From: Trueperaceae bacterium
Lineage (GTDB): Bacteria > Deinococcota > Deinococci > Deinococcales > Trueperaceae
Direction: 5' to 3'
Assembly: GCA_007121175.1 (NCBI GenBank)
Contig: SKMG01000092.1
Coordinates: 1 to 6,216 of the forward strand
Length of the DNA stretch: 6,216 nt
The notes under the pieces were generated by a model. That model was not told the DNA's origin and ran no database searches. It saw nothing but the letters and a program-made list of their open reading frames with translations. A program made the position numbers and the translations under genes. Positions 1 through 5,866 of this stretch are shown piece after piece (position 1 is the stretch's first letter; every line of letters starts with the position of its first letter).

Positions 1-107
1 CGGAGCGACGCCGGCAGCGCTTCGATGCGGTCGATCGCGACCATCAACGCCCCGAGATCGAGCGTCGAGGGCAGCTCGAGGCGGCCGATCGGATACGTCT
101 CCGGCAT
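1..107 (-). CDS. N-terminal fragment of a probable YfiT/BstA-like DinB-fold protein (runs off the window)
   Basis: Only the first 35 codons are present; the gene continues beyond position 1. The visible residues begin MPETYPIGRLELPSTLDL and continue with an amphipathic stretch (MVAIDRIEALPASL). A YPIG motif a few residues from the start, then a short acidic/proline linker and a helix with a LPA-L pattern, is how the YfiT/BstA 'putative metal-dependent hydrolase' branch of the DinB four-helix-bundle superfamily usually begins. Members include thiol (bacillithiol-type) transferases, but most actinobacterial ones are uncharacterised. The metal-binding histidines would lie outside the window, so the fold cannot be confirmed. 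The ATG is supported by a near-perfect Shine-Dalgarno 8 nt upstream. The gene is divergent from the alcohol dehydrogenase. The family call rests on the YPIG start alone and is moderate. Confidence 0.5.
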   Translation of the reverse strand, partial: MPETYPIGRLELPSTLDLGALMVAIDRIEALPASL

Positions 108-132
108 GCCGCTCACCTCCCTCCCCATGCTA
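108..132 (-). promoter_or_regulatory. Strong Shine-Dalgarno and possible -10 for the leftward gene
   Basis: Read on the minus strand, GGAGGTGAG (120-112) is almost fully complementary to the 16S 3' end and sits 8 nt before the ATG at 107, which fixes the start. Just upstream, TAGCAT (132-127) fits a TANNNT -10 hexamer; transcription from it would begin near the Shine-Dalgarno, giving a very short leader. No convincing -35 was seen. The Shine-Dalgarno is solid; the promoter is tentative. Confidence 0.5.
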
Positions 133-151
133 CGCAGGGCGCGGGGGGTAC

Positions 152-176
152 GCGCCGAGGAACCGGTGCTCGGCGC
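152..176. promoter_or_regulatory. Perfect 8-bp dyad in the divergent intergenic region (candidate operator)
   Basis: GCGCCGAG (152-159) and CTCGGCGC (169-176) are exact reverse complements separated by 9 nt. The spacer contains the palindrome ACCGGT (162-167), almost centred on the same axis. The dyad lies between two divergent genes, upstream of both start sites and of the candidate -10 elements at 127-132 and 225-230. That is where an operator for a dimeric regulator would be expected. A cruciform or hairpin with no regulatory role is the alternative. No regulator gene is visible nearby. Confidence 0.4.
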
Positions 177-210
177 CTGATTGTCGGCCGATGGCCACGC
201 GAGCGGCCGC

Positions 211-236
211 GTCGCTCGAGAGCGTAGGCTGGAACG
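211..236 (+). promoter_or_regulatory. Candidate leaderless promoter of the alcohol dehydrogenase gene
   Basis: TAGGCT (225-230) matches the TANNNT -10 consensus and ends 6 nt before the ATG at 237, so transcription would start at or next to the A of the start codon. No good Shine-Dalgarno precedes the ATG (the intervening bases are GGAACG), which agrees with a leaderless mRNA. GTCGCT (211-216) lies 8 nt upstream of the -10. The same two elements, 9 nt apart, and the same 6-nt offset recur before fhs. There is no recognisable TTGACA-like -35. Confidence 0.5.
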
Positions 237-1271
237 ATGAGAGCCGCCGTCGTCGCCGCGCCGCACGCTCGACCGGTCGTCCAGGACGTCGCCGAGCCCA
301 GCCTGCCGCCCCACGGAGCCCTGGTGCGTGTGCGGGCCACCGGCGTGTGCCGCAGCGATTGGCACGCGTGGGTCGGGCACGACGTCAGCGTCGGCTTCCC
401 GCACGTGCCGGGACACGAGTTCTCGGGGTTGGTCGAGGCGGTCGGTCCCGAGGTGCTCCGCTTCACCGGTGGCGAGCGCGTCACCGCACCGTTCTGTTGC
501 GGCTGCGGTCGCTGCGCCGTCTGCGCGACCGGGCATCAGCAGCTATGCGAGCGCGAGTACCAGCCGGGCTTCGACGGCTGGGGCAGCTTCGCCGAGCTGG
601 TGATGGTGCCGTGGGCCGACGTCAACCTCGCGCGGCTGCCCGAGGGCCTGACCTTCGTCGAGGCGGCGAGCCTCGGCTGTCGCTTCATGACGGCCTGGCG
701 CGGCCTCGTCGATCAGGCTGGCCTGCGGGCGGGCGAGCGCGTGTTGGTGATCGGCTGCGGCGGCGTGGGCCTGTCGTGCGTGATGATCGCTGCGGCCCTC
801 GGCGCCCACGTGATCGCAGCCGACATCGAGCCCGCGAGGCTCGCACTAGCGCTTCGCTTCGGCGCCGCGGCGGTGCTCGACGTACGCGAGCACGACCTCG
901 TCGAGCAGGCCCGGGAGCTCAGCGGCGGCGGTGTCGACGTCTCGGTCGATGCGTTTGGCAGCGCCGCGGCGTGCGCCCAGGGCATCCGGGCGCTGCGGCG
1001 CCGCGGACGTCACCTGCAGCTCGGTCTGCTGCTCGGCGCCGAGGCCGATCCACGGCTGCCGATGCACGACGTGATCCGCCGCGAGCTGCGCGTCATCGGC
1101 AGCCACGGCATGCCGGCTCACCGCTACCCGACACTGTTCACCTTCGTCCGGGACGCGGCGCTCCCGCTCGGGGAGCTCGTGGGCGAGCGGGCCGGGCTCG
1201 AGGCTGCGGGCGATGCGCTCGCGGCGATGGCCGAGTTCACGCCGCTCGGCGTCACGGTGCTCGAGCCGTAA
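237..1271 (+). CDS. Zinc-dependent medium-chain alcohol dehydrogenase (NAD-type)
   Basis: A complete 344-residue MDR-family dehydrogenase of normal length, expected to be cytosolic and to interconvert an alcohol and an aldehyde or ketone with a nicotinamide cofactor. The catalytic zinc ligands are visible: Cys38 (GVCRSDWH), His60-Glu61 (PGHEFSG) and Cys148 (SLGCRFMTAW). The structural zinc is bound by Cys90, Cys93, Cys96 and Cys104 with canonical spacing. The Rossmann fingerprint GCGGVG (173-178) is followed by Asp196 at the end of the second strand (AADIEP), which favours NAD over NADP. The N-terminal GroES-like domain covers roughly residues 1-150 and the cofactor domain most of the rest. 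The ATG at 237 fits the usual MRAAVV start and the leaderless promoter. The substrate cannot be read from sequence. The gene is convergent with fhs and divergent from the DinB-like gene, so probably monocistronic. Confidence 0.93.
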   Translation: MRAAVVAAPHARPVVQDVAEPSLPPHGALVRVRATGVCRSDWHAWVGHDVSVGFPHVPGHEFSGLVEAVGPEVLRFTGGERVTAPFCCGCGRCAVCATGHQQLCEREYQPGFDGWGSFAELVMVPWADVNLARLPEGLTFVEAASLGCRFMTAWRGLVDQAGLRAGERVLVIGCGGVGLSCVMIAAALGAHVIAADIEPARLALALRFGAAAVLDVREHDLVEQARELSGGGVDVSVDAFGSAAACAQGIRALRRRGRHLQLGLLLGAEADPRLPMHDVIRRELRVIGSHGMPAHRYPTLFTFVRDAALPLGELVGERAGLEAAGDALAAMAEFTPLGVTVLEP

Positions 1272-1299
1272 GGGCGGGCGCTGTGCAGACCGCCTCAGC

Positions 1300-1324
1300 A
1301 GGCCGACGAGCCGCGTGTCGGGCT
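1300..1324. terminator. Hairpin between the convergent ADH and fhs stop codons
   Basis: AGGCCGAC (1300-1307) pairs with GTCGGGCT (1317-1324) with a single G:G mismatch, around a 9-nt loop. It lies between the ADH stop (TAA at 1269-1271) and the fhs stop (1326-1328), where a bidirectional terminator is expected. There is no T-run on either strand, so it may act as a weak or Rho-assisted terminator, or simply as a 3'-end structure. Confidence 0.35.
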
Positions 1325-1325
1325 C

Positions 1326-2963
1326 TCAGCTCCCTTGCATCAGGCCGCGGATGCGACCGTTCGCCTCGACGCGGACGTTGCGCGCGGCGGGCTCGCGCGG
1401 CAGCCCGGGCATGGTGAAGATGCGGCCCATCAACGCCACCACGAAGCCGGCGCCTGCGGCGAGCCGCAGCTCGTTCACCGTGGGCACGAAGCCCCGGGCC
1501 AGACCACCCCCCTTGGGATCGTCGGTGAACGACAGGTGTGTCTTGGCGACGCAGACCGGGAGCTCGCCGAACCCAGCGGCATCGATACGTTCGAGGTCCT
1601 GCCGGGCGGCGTCGGTCAGGGTCACGTCGGCAGCGCCGTAGATCTGCTGCGCCAGCGCGCGGAGCTTGTCGATCACGCCGGCGTCACGCCGGTAGAGCGC
1701 CCGCGGCTCCGGAGGGGCGTCGGCGTTCAGACGCAGCTGCTCGCGCACCGCCGCCGCGAGCGCAACCCCGCCCGAACCGCCCTCCGAGAAGGCCGTGCAG
1801 CGCGCGATCGCCGCCTCCAACTCTCTCGCGTGCGCCTCGACGAGGGACAGCTCGTCCTCGGCGTCGCTCGAGAACACGTTCAGCGCCAGCACCACCGGGA
1901 GTCCGAAGGAGCGCACGTTCGCCACCTGCCGGTCGAGGTGTTCGAGCCCGCGCTGGAGGTCGCCGCCGCCGTGGTGCGCCAGCGCCCGCACCGTCACGAC
2001 CAGCACCACGCAGCGCGGCCAGACGCCGGCCACCGGCGCCTTGAGGTGCAAGAACTTCTCGCCGCCCAGGTCGAAGCCGAAGCCCGCCTCGGTGACCACC
2101 ACCTCGGCGTGCCGTAGCGCCAGGCGGGTCGCGAGCACGCTCGAGCAGCCGTGGGCGATGTTGGCGAACGGGCCGCAGTGCACCAGGGCCGGGGTCCCGT
2201 CGGCGGTCTGGACGAGGTTCGGCCGCAACGCATCGCGCAGGAGCGCCACCATCGCCTCGGTGGCCATCACGTCGCCGGCGGTGACCGGCGTTCCGTCGCT
2301 GCGCCAGCCGACCACCGTCCGGCCGAGGCGTGTGCGCAAGTCCTGCAGCGAGTCCGCGAGCGCGAGGGTGGCCATCACCTCGCTGGCGGCGGTGATGTCG
2401 AAGCGGCTCGTCCGCTCCGCGCGGCCGCCGGCGTCGACCACGACGCTGCGCAACGCGCGATCGTTCATATCGAGCACGCGCGGCCAGGTGACCTGCTGCG
2501 GGTCGATCCCGCTGGCGATCGCACCGTCGCGGGCCCCGAAGTGGAGCTCGGCGTCGATCATCGCGGCGAGCAGGTTGTGTGCCGTTCCGATGGCGTGGAG
2601 GTCGCCAGTGAAGTGCAGGTTGACGTCGTCGGCGGGCACCAGCTGGGCGCGGCCGCCTCCGGTGCCGCCTCCCTTCATGCCGAAGACGGGTCCCAGCGAC
2701 GGCTCTCGCAGCGCCACGCAGGCGCGCGCCCCAACGCGCCGCAGCCCGTCCGCGAGCCCGACGCTGACGGTGGTCTTGCCCTCGCCGAAGCGCGTGGGCC
2801 CGATGGCGCTGACCAGCACGAGGGCCCCGTGATCGCCAGCGCGATCGGCGGGGGTCGCATCTGGATCGAGCTTGGCCTTACTCGAGCCGAGCGTGGTGAC
2901 GGCCTTCGGATCGATGCCCAGCTCGGCCGCAACGTCCGCGATCGGGCGCGTTCTGGTTGTCAT
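1326..2963 (-). CDS. fhs: Formate--tetrahydrofolate ligase
   Basis: 545 residues (well-studied family members are about 555-560). It activates formate with ATP to give 10-formyl-tetrahydrofolate, feeding one-carbon units to purine and fMet-tRNA synthesis. Visible family landmarks are the P-loop GPTRFGEGKTT (55-65), LREPSLGPVFGMKGG (85-99), NLHFTGDLHAIGTAHNL (115-131), VTWPRVLDMNDRALR (158-172), FDITAASEVMA (188-198), the PFANIAHG block (265-272), TEAGFGFDLGGEKF (291-304), VTVRALAHHGG (323-333) and IFTMPGLPREPAA (515-527). The C-terminus is complete. Some normally invariant positions differ: TPxGEGKTT is TRFGEGKTT, GGAAGGGY is GGGTGGGR (98-105), and RALKxHGG is RALAHHGG. The core is intact, so it is probably an active but divergent subfamily member. 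It has its own promoter, separate from the upstream selD, and no other folate gene is adjacent in the window. Confidence 0.95.
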   Translation of the reverse strand: MTTRTRPIADVAAELGIDPKAVTTLGSSKAKLDPDATPADRAGDHGALVLVSAIGPTRFGEGKTTVSVGLADGLRRVGARACVALREPSLGPVFGMKGGGTGGGRAQLVPADDVNLHFTGDLHAIGTAHNLLAAMIDAELHFGARDGAIASGIDPQQVTWPRVLDMNDRALRSVVVDAGGRAERTSRFDITAASEVMATLALADSLQDLRTRLGRTVVGWRSDGTPVTAGDVMATEAMVALLRDALRPNLVQTADGTPALVHCGPFANIAHGCSSVLATRLALRHAEVVVTEAGFGFDLGGEKFLHLKAPVAGVWPRCVVLVVTVRALAHHGGGDLQRGLEHLDRQVANVRSFGLPVVLALNVFSSDAEDELSLVEAHARELEAAIARCTAFSEGGSGGVALAAAVREQLRLNADAPPEPRALYRRDAGVIDKLRALAQQIYGAADVTLTDAARQDLERIDAAGFGELPVCVAKTHLSFTDDPKGGGLARGFVPTVNELRLAAGAGFVVALMGRIFTMPGLPREPAARNVRVEANGRIRGLMQGS

Positions 2964-2990
2964 GGAGGCAGCCTAGCCGCTCCCAGCGAC
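2964..2990 (-). promoter_or_regulatory. Candidate leaderless promoter of fhs
   Basis: On the minus strand TAGGCT (2975-2970) is followed by 6 nt (GCCTCC) and the fhs ATG (2963-2961). No purine-rich Shine-Dalgarno is present. GTCGCT (2990-2985) precedes the hexamer by 9 nt. This mirrors the arrangement before the alcohol dehydrogenase. A short dyad, ACCCG-GGG-CGGGT (3009-3021), lies further upstream and could be a regulator site or chance in GC-rich DNA. Confidence 0.5.
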
Positions 2991-3040
2991 GGGCTACAGA
3001 GACGCGTGACCCGGGGCGGGTGTCGTGATCAGGGAGGCCT

Positions 3041-3070
3041 GCCGCCGTGCCGAGCGAGGGCAGGGGCGGC
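3041..3070 (-). terminator. GC-rich hairpin immediately after the selD stop
   Basis: Read on the minus strand directly after the selD TGA (3073-3071), GCCGCC pairs with GGCGGC. Inside that, TGCC pairs with GGCA around the loop CTCGCTC, with a small CC/C internal bulge. The 30-nt structure therefore has about ten base pairs, nearly all G:C. It lacks a U-tract, as is common for 3'-end hairpins in very GC-rich genomes. It probably ends the chr-mnmH-selD transcript before the fhs promoter. Confidence 0.45.
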
Positions 3071-4123
3071 TCAGCCGGCGTCCACCAACGCGAGCGCTCG
3101 TTCGCCGCGCGGCTCGACCCGGCCGACGACCGCGGCACGCTCGAAACGTTCGCGCACGTGTGCGATGAACTCGTCGTGCGCATCGGGCGCGACGGCCAAC
3201 AGCAGGCCGCCGCTGGTCTGCGGGTCGACGAGCGTCAGCCAGTCGACTTCGCCGAGCCTCTCGCGGCCGCTGAGGTGCGGCTCGACGTAGCGCGCGTTGC
3301 TGCCGTGCGCCTTGGTCAGGATCCCGCGCCGCAGGGTGTCCTCGGCTCCCGGAAGGCGCGGCACGGCGGCGGCGTCGAACTGCAGCGTCACGGCTGAAGC
3401 CTGGGCCACGTGCAGCGCATGCCCCAGCAGGCCGAAGCCGGTGACGTCGGTGGCAGCGTGGACCGCAGCGTGCAGGCGCTCTGGGAGGTCGAGCCGATTG
3501 AGCTGCCGCATCGAGGCGATGGCCTCCGACATCGTGTCGGCGTCGATCAGGTCGTGCTTGCGAGCACCGGCCAGGGTCCCCGTGCCGAGCGCCTTGGTCA
3601 GCACCAGCGCGTCACCGGGGCGAGCGCCGTCGTTGCGCCACAGGCGCTGCGGGTGCGCGAGACCCGTCACGCTGAAGCCGAACTTGAGCGTGTCGTCCTC
3701 GATCGAGTGCCCGCCGACGAGGTGGGCGCCGGCCTCGCGAATGGTGGCGTCGGCGCCGGCCATCAGCTCGTGGAGCACCGACTGGGGCAACGTGTCGAGC
3801 GGGTAAGCCAGGATCGTGAGCGCCGTGAGCGGCGTCCCGCCCATGGCGAAGACGTCGGAGAGCGCGTTGGCCGCGGCGACCGAGCCGAACTCGAAAGGGT
3901 CGTCCACCACCGGGGTGAAGAAGTCGAGCGTGTGGATCAGCGCCAGGTCGGGGCGCAAGCGCCACACCGCCGCGTCGTCGAGGCGGTCGTGCCCCACCAG
4001 CAGGTCTTCGTGGGCGACACTGGTCAGGTTCCGGAGCAGCTCGCCGAGGCTCCCGGCGGCGATCTTCGCCGCACATCCGCCCTTAGCGACCGTGTGCGTC
4101 AGCCGGATGGGCGCGGTGTTCAC
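3071..4123 (-). CDS. selD: Selenide, water dikinase (selenophosphate synthetase)
   Basis: 350 residues, close to the E. coli enzyme (347). It makes selenophosphate, AMP and phosphate from selenide, ATP and water; selenophosphate is the selenium donor for 2-selenouridine and selenocysteine. The N-terminal active-site loop reads KGGCAAK, placing Cys17 and Lys20 at the E. coli catalytic positions. The second loop cysteine (E. coli Cys19) is Ala here; Cys19 is reported dispensable. Metal/ATP-binding aspartates lie at Asp51 (LDDAAV), Asp67 (TLDFFTP), Asp90 (ALSDVFAMGG) and Asp226 (ATDVTGFGLLGH), with GGHS at 137-140. The active-site codon is TGT, so this is the Cys form, not a selenoprotein. The GTG start at 4123 was chosen because a GGAGG Shine-Dalgarno lies 5 nt upstream, homology begins there, and it overlaps the mnmH stop by 4 bp (GTGA). 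An open frame continues 94 codons further upstream, but that part is shadow of mnmH. Confidence 0.96.
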   Translation of the reverse strand: MNTAPIRLTHTVAKGGCAAKIAAGSLGELLRNLTSVAHEDLLVGHDRLDDAAVWRLRPDLALIHTLDFFTPVVDDPFEFGSVAAANALSDVFAMGGTPLTALTILAYPLDTLPQSVLHELMAGADATIREAGAHLVGGHSIEDDTLKFGFSVTGLAHPQRLWRNDGARPGDALVLTKALGTGTLAGARKHDLIDADTMSEAIASMRQLNRLDLPERLHAAVHAATDVTGFGLLGHALHVAQASAVTLQFDAAAVPRLPGAEDTLRRGILTKAHGSNARYVEPHLSGRERLGEVDWLTLVDPQTSGGLLLAVAPDAHDEFIAHVRERFERAAVVGRVEPRGERALALVDAG

Positions 4124-5316
4124 GTGGTCCTCCCCTCGCTCGCGTGCTCGTGTGCTGGACGGTCGCCGGCGGGCGCCGGGCAGTCGCCGGCGGGCGCCGG
4201 GCAGTCGCCGGCGTGTGCTGAACGGTCGCCGGCGTGCGCCGGTAGCGCGTCGACGAGCGCCGGCAGCGCCGCGAGGAGCTCCTCGGCGTCGCCGCGCAGC
4301 GCCACGGGGCGAGCCAGAGTTCGGCGGTTGCGCTCGTAGAGGCGGTCGTAGTACTGCTCGAGCAGCAGGGTGATCCAGCCGCGGTGGGCGTCGAGATCCG
4401 ACCAATCGGCCTCGGCCCTCGCCAACGCGCCGAGGATCGCGGTGGTGCGCGGCCCGCCGAGTCGGCGACGCAGCCGCAGCACGCCCGCTTCCAGCGCAGC
4501 CCGGGCAGCCGCTACGCCGTGCCGCAGCGCGGGCGAGCGGACGTAGGTCTCGAACACGCGCGCGACCCGCTCCTCGAGGCCGGCCTCGAGCAAGACGAGC
4601 TGCGCGCCCTGCATCTGCCCGAGCAGCGCCGGAGGCAGCGTGCGCCGACCGACGTAGCGCGACTCGTCCTCGACCACCACTGCCCGGGCGCGGTGGAGCA
4701 ACAGCGCGCAGGCGATGGCGTGCTCGAAGCTCGGCTGCGGGGGCTGCGGTTCGTCGGTGGCGCCGAAGGAGCTGCCGCGGTGCTGGGCGAGCGCCTCGAG
4801 GTCGAGCACGAACAGGGCTGGAGCTGCCGCCGCGAGCCGCCGCAGGAGGTCGGTCTTACCAGCGCCGGTGAGGCCGCTCAGCACCAGCAGCGGTGCGCGC
4901 GCCAGGGCCGCAGGCAGGGCGTTCGTCAGGTGCCGCCGGACGGCCTTGTAGCCACCTTCGACCGGCTGCGCACTCGGTAGGTCGATGAGGCTGCTCGCGA
5001 GCGCACTCCGCAGCCCGCCGCGCCAGCACACCACGGCAGTCGGCCGCTGCGCGGCCACCCGACGCCAGGCGGCCACGCGCGCGCCCAGGTGTGGCCCGGT
5101 GAGCTCCCAACCGAGCGCGACCGCCGCCTCCTGCCCCGCCTCGGCATAGCGCAGGCCCACCAGGTGGCGCTCCTCGTCAGTCAGCAGCGGCAGCGCATGC
5201 GCCCCCGGCAGCGCCCCTCGAGCGACCTCGAGCGGCGAGCGCACGTCGATGATCGCCAACGGTTGGTCGCCGGCGCCCACGGGGTAGAGCGCGTCTGGCC
5301 GGAGCTGCTGCCTCAC
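4120..5316 (-). CDS. mnmH: tRNA 2-selenouridine synthase (MnmH/SelU/YbbB)
   Basis: 398 residues. It uses selenophosphate to convert the 2-thio group of the wobble uridine (mnm5s2U-type) of Lys, Glu and Gln tRNAs to 2-seleno, via a geranylated intermediate in the E. coli enzyme. The N-terminal rhodanese domain (about 15-125) has IIDVRSPLE (22-30) and the catalytic loop CWRGGLRS with Cys97, the same position as in E. coli. A P-loop domain follows: GLTGAGKT (148-155), then LDLEALAQHRGSSFG (171-185) and VVVEDESRYVG (213-223). It is longer than the E. coli protein (364), partly because of a C-terminal tail of four heptads (359-386), probably disordered. The GTG start lies 4 nt after the upstream CHR gene's stop; its Shine-Dalgarno is poor (AAGG only 1 nt away), so translation may depend on coupling. 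The stop overlaps the selD start. The older symbols selU and ybbB refer to the same family. Confidence 0.95.
   Translation of the reverse strand: MRQQLRPDALYPVGAGDQPLAIIDVRSPLEVARGALPGAHALPLLTDEERHLVGLRYAEAGQEAAVALGWELTGPHLGARVAAWRRVAAQRPTAVVCWRGGLRSALASSLIDLPSAQPVEGGYKAVRRHLTNALPAALARAPLLVLSGLTGAGKTDLLRRLAAAAPALFVLDLEALAQHRGSSFGATDEPQPPQPSFEHAIACALLLHRARAVVVEDESRYVGRRTLPPALLGQMQGAQLVLLEAGLEERVARVFETYVRSPALRHGVAAARAALEAGVLRLRRRLGGPRTTAILGALARAEADWSDLDAHRGWITLLLEQYYDRLYERNRRTLARPVALRGDAEELLAALPALVDALPAHAGDRSAHAGDCPAPAGDCPAPAGDRPAHEHASEGRTT
4129..4137 (-). promoter_or_regulatory. Ribosome binding site that fixes the selD GTG start
   Basis: GAGGGGAGG (4137-4129 on the minus strand) ends 5 nt before the GTG at 4123. 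It lies inside the last codons of mnmH (residues SEGRTT), so it supports translational coupling and argues against the longer open frame upstream. Confidence 0.75.
4160..4243. repeat. Four tandem 21-bp repeats in the 3' end of mnmH
   Basis: Units at 4160-4180, 4181-4201, 4202-4222 and 4223-4243 share the core (CG or CA)GTCGCCGGCG followed by a variable half such as GGCGCCGGG or TGTGCTGAA. A degenerate half-unit (CGTGTGCTGGA) continues at 4149-4159. Because 21 is a multiple of three, the array stays in frame and encodes the heptads PAHAGDR, SAHAGDC, PAPAGDC and PAPAGDR near the C-terminus of MnmH. It looks like a coding minisatellite that can change copy number without a frameshift. The repeats abut each other with no spacers, so this is not a CRISPR array. 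Confidence 0.85.
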
Positions 5317-5320
5317 GCCT

Positions 5321-5866
5321 TCATGGTGCCACGAGCAGCCCCAGGAGGCCGCCCGCCGCGATCAGCAGAGCAGGGTGCGGATCGCGCCGCAGCGAGACGA
5401 AGAGCGCCACGCCGGCGATCGCCCACAGCGGCAGATTCGCCCACCAGACGGGCGCCACGGCCAGCGCGGCGGGTGCGAAGTCCCACACCACCAGCGCCAG
5501 CAGCGCCACCACTACCGGCCGCACGCCAGCCAGGAAGCGTTGCACCGCCGCGTGGTCGCGGAAGCGAAGGTAGGCGCTGGCCAGCGCGATCATCGCGACG
5601 ATGGTCGGCATCGTGACGGCGAGCAGGCCGACGACGGCGCCTGCTGCGCCGGCGACCTGGTAGCCGACGTAGCCCGCGAGCTTCGTGGCGATCGGCCCCG
5701 GCAGGGCGTTGCCGAAGGCGAAGGCGTCGAGGAACGCGTCGCGCGTCAGCCAGCCGCGCACCTCCACGACCTCGACCTGGATCAGCGGGATCATCGAGGG
5801 CCCGCCGCCGAAGCCGAACAGCCCCGCGCGCGCGAACGAGACGAACAGCTCCCACAGGTCGCTCAC
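5321..5866 (-). CDS. chrA: Short-chain CHR-family (chromate transporter-like) membrane protein, second of a pair
   Basis: 181 residues, the size of a single-domain (short-chain) CHR protein. Hallmarks are LWELFVSFARAGLFGFGGG (4-22) continuing into PSMIPLIQVEV, then NALPGPIATKLAGYVGY (53-69). Several hydrophobic segments follow, around 72-100, 113-138, 144-160 and 165-180, so it is an inner-membrane protein. CHR members export chromate or carry related oxyanions; short forms usually act as pairs with opposite membrane orientation, consistent with the homologous gene just upstream. The GTG at 5866 was chosen because the family homology begins there, GAGG lies 5 nt upstream, and it overlaps the previous stop by 4 bp (GTGA). 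An open frame extends 42 codons further upstream but is basic, low-complexity shadow. The stop is 4 nt before mnmH. The true substrate is unknown; 'chromate' is only the family label. Confidence 0.85.
   Translation of the reverse strand: MSDLWELFVSFARAGLFGFGGGPSMIPLIQVEVVEVRGWLTRDAFLDAFAFGNALPGPIATKLAGYVGYQVAGAAGAVVGLLAVTMPTIVAMIALASAYLRFRDHAAVQRFLAGVRPVVVALLALVVWDFAPAALAVAPVWWANLPLWAIAGVALFVSLRRDPHPALLIAAGGLLGLLVAP

Noticed and set aside
237..1271. Alcohol dehydrogenase as formaldehyde dehydrogenase feeding fhs
   Set aside because: The genes are convergent, not an operon, and the protein is an ordinary 344-residue zinc MDR without the insertions of the longer class III or mycothiol-dependent formaldehyde dehydrogenases. 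A similar promoter is not enough.
191..1417. A 408-codon plus-strand open frame overlapping the alcohol dehydrogenase
   Set aside because: Its translation is arginine/alanine-rich low-complexity sequence with no recognisable motif. It is the shifted frame of the dehydrogenase in GC-rich DNA.
1795..3290. Long plus-strand open frames antisense to fhs (345 and 379 codons)
   Set aside because: GC-rich genes commonly leave open antisense frames. These have no domain signature, while the minus strand encodes an unambiguous Fhs.
4149..4243. CRISPR array or recombination-site array
   Set aside because: The units are contiguous with no unique spacers, lie in frame within a gene and have no cas genes nearby.
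4124..4405. 94-residue N-terminal extension of SelD
   Set aside because: It is an Arg/Pro/Ala-rich readout of the mnmH 3' end including the 21-bp repeats. The GTG at 4123 has a good Shine-Dalgarno and matches the family N-terminus.
3071..5316. Selenocysteine codon or SECIS element, or a tRNA-Sec gene in the selD region
   Set aside because: The SelD active-site codon is TGT and no in-frame TGA is bypassed. No tRNA-like cloverleaf or T-loop sequence was found in the gaps, which are nearly absent.
5313..5324. Mini-frame ATG AAG GCG TGA at the CHR-mnmH junction
   Set aside because: It is three codons long with no ribosome binding site. A leader or uORF role cannot be supported from sequence.
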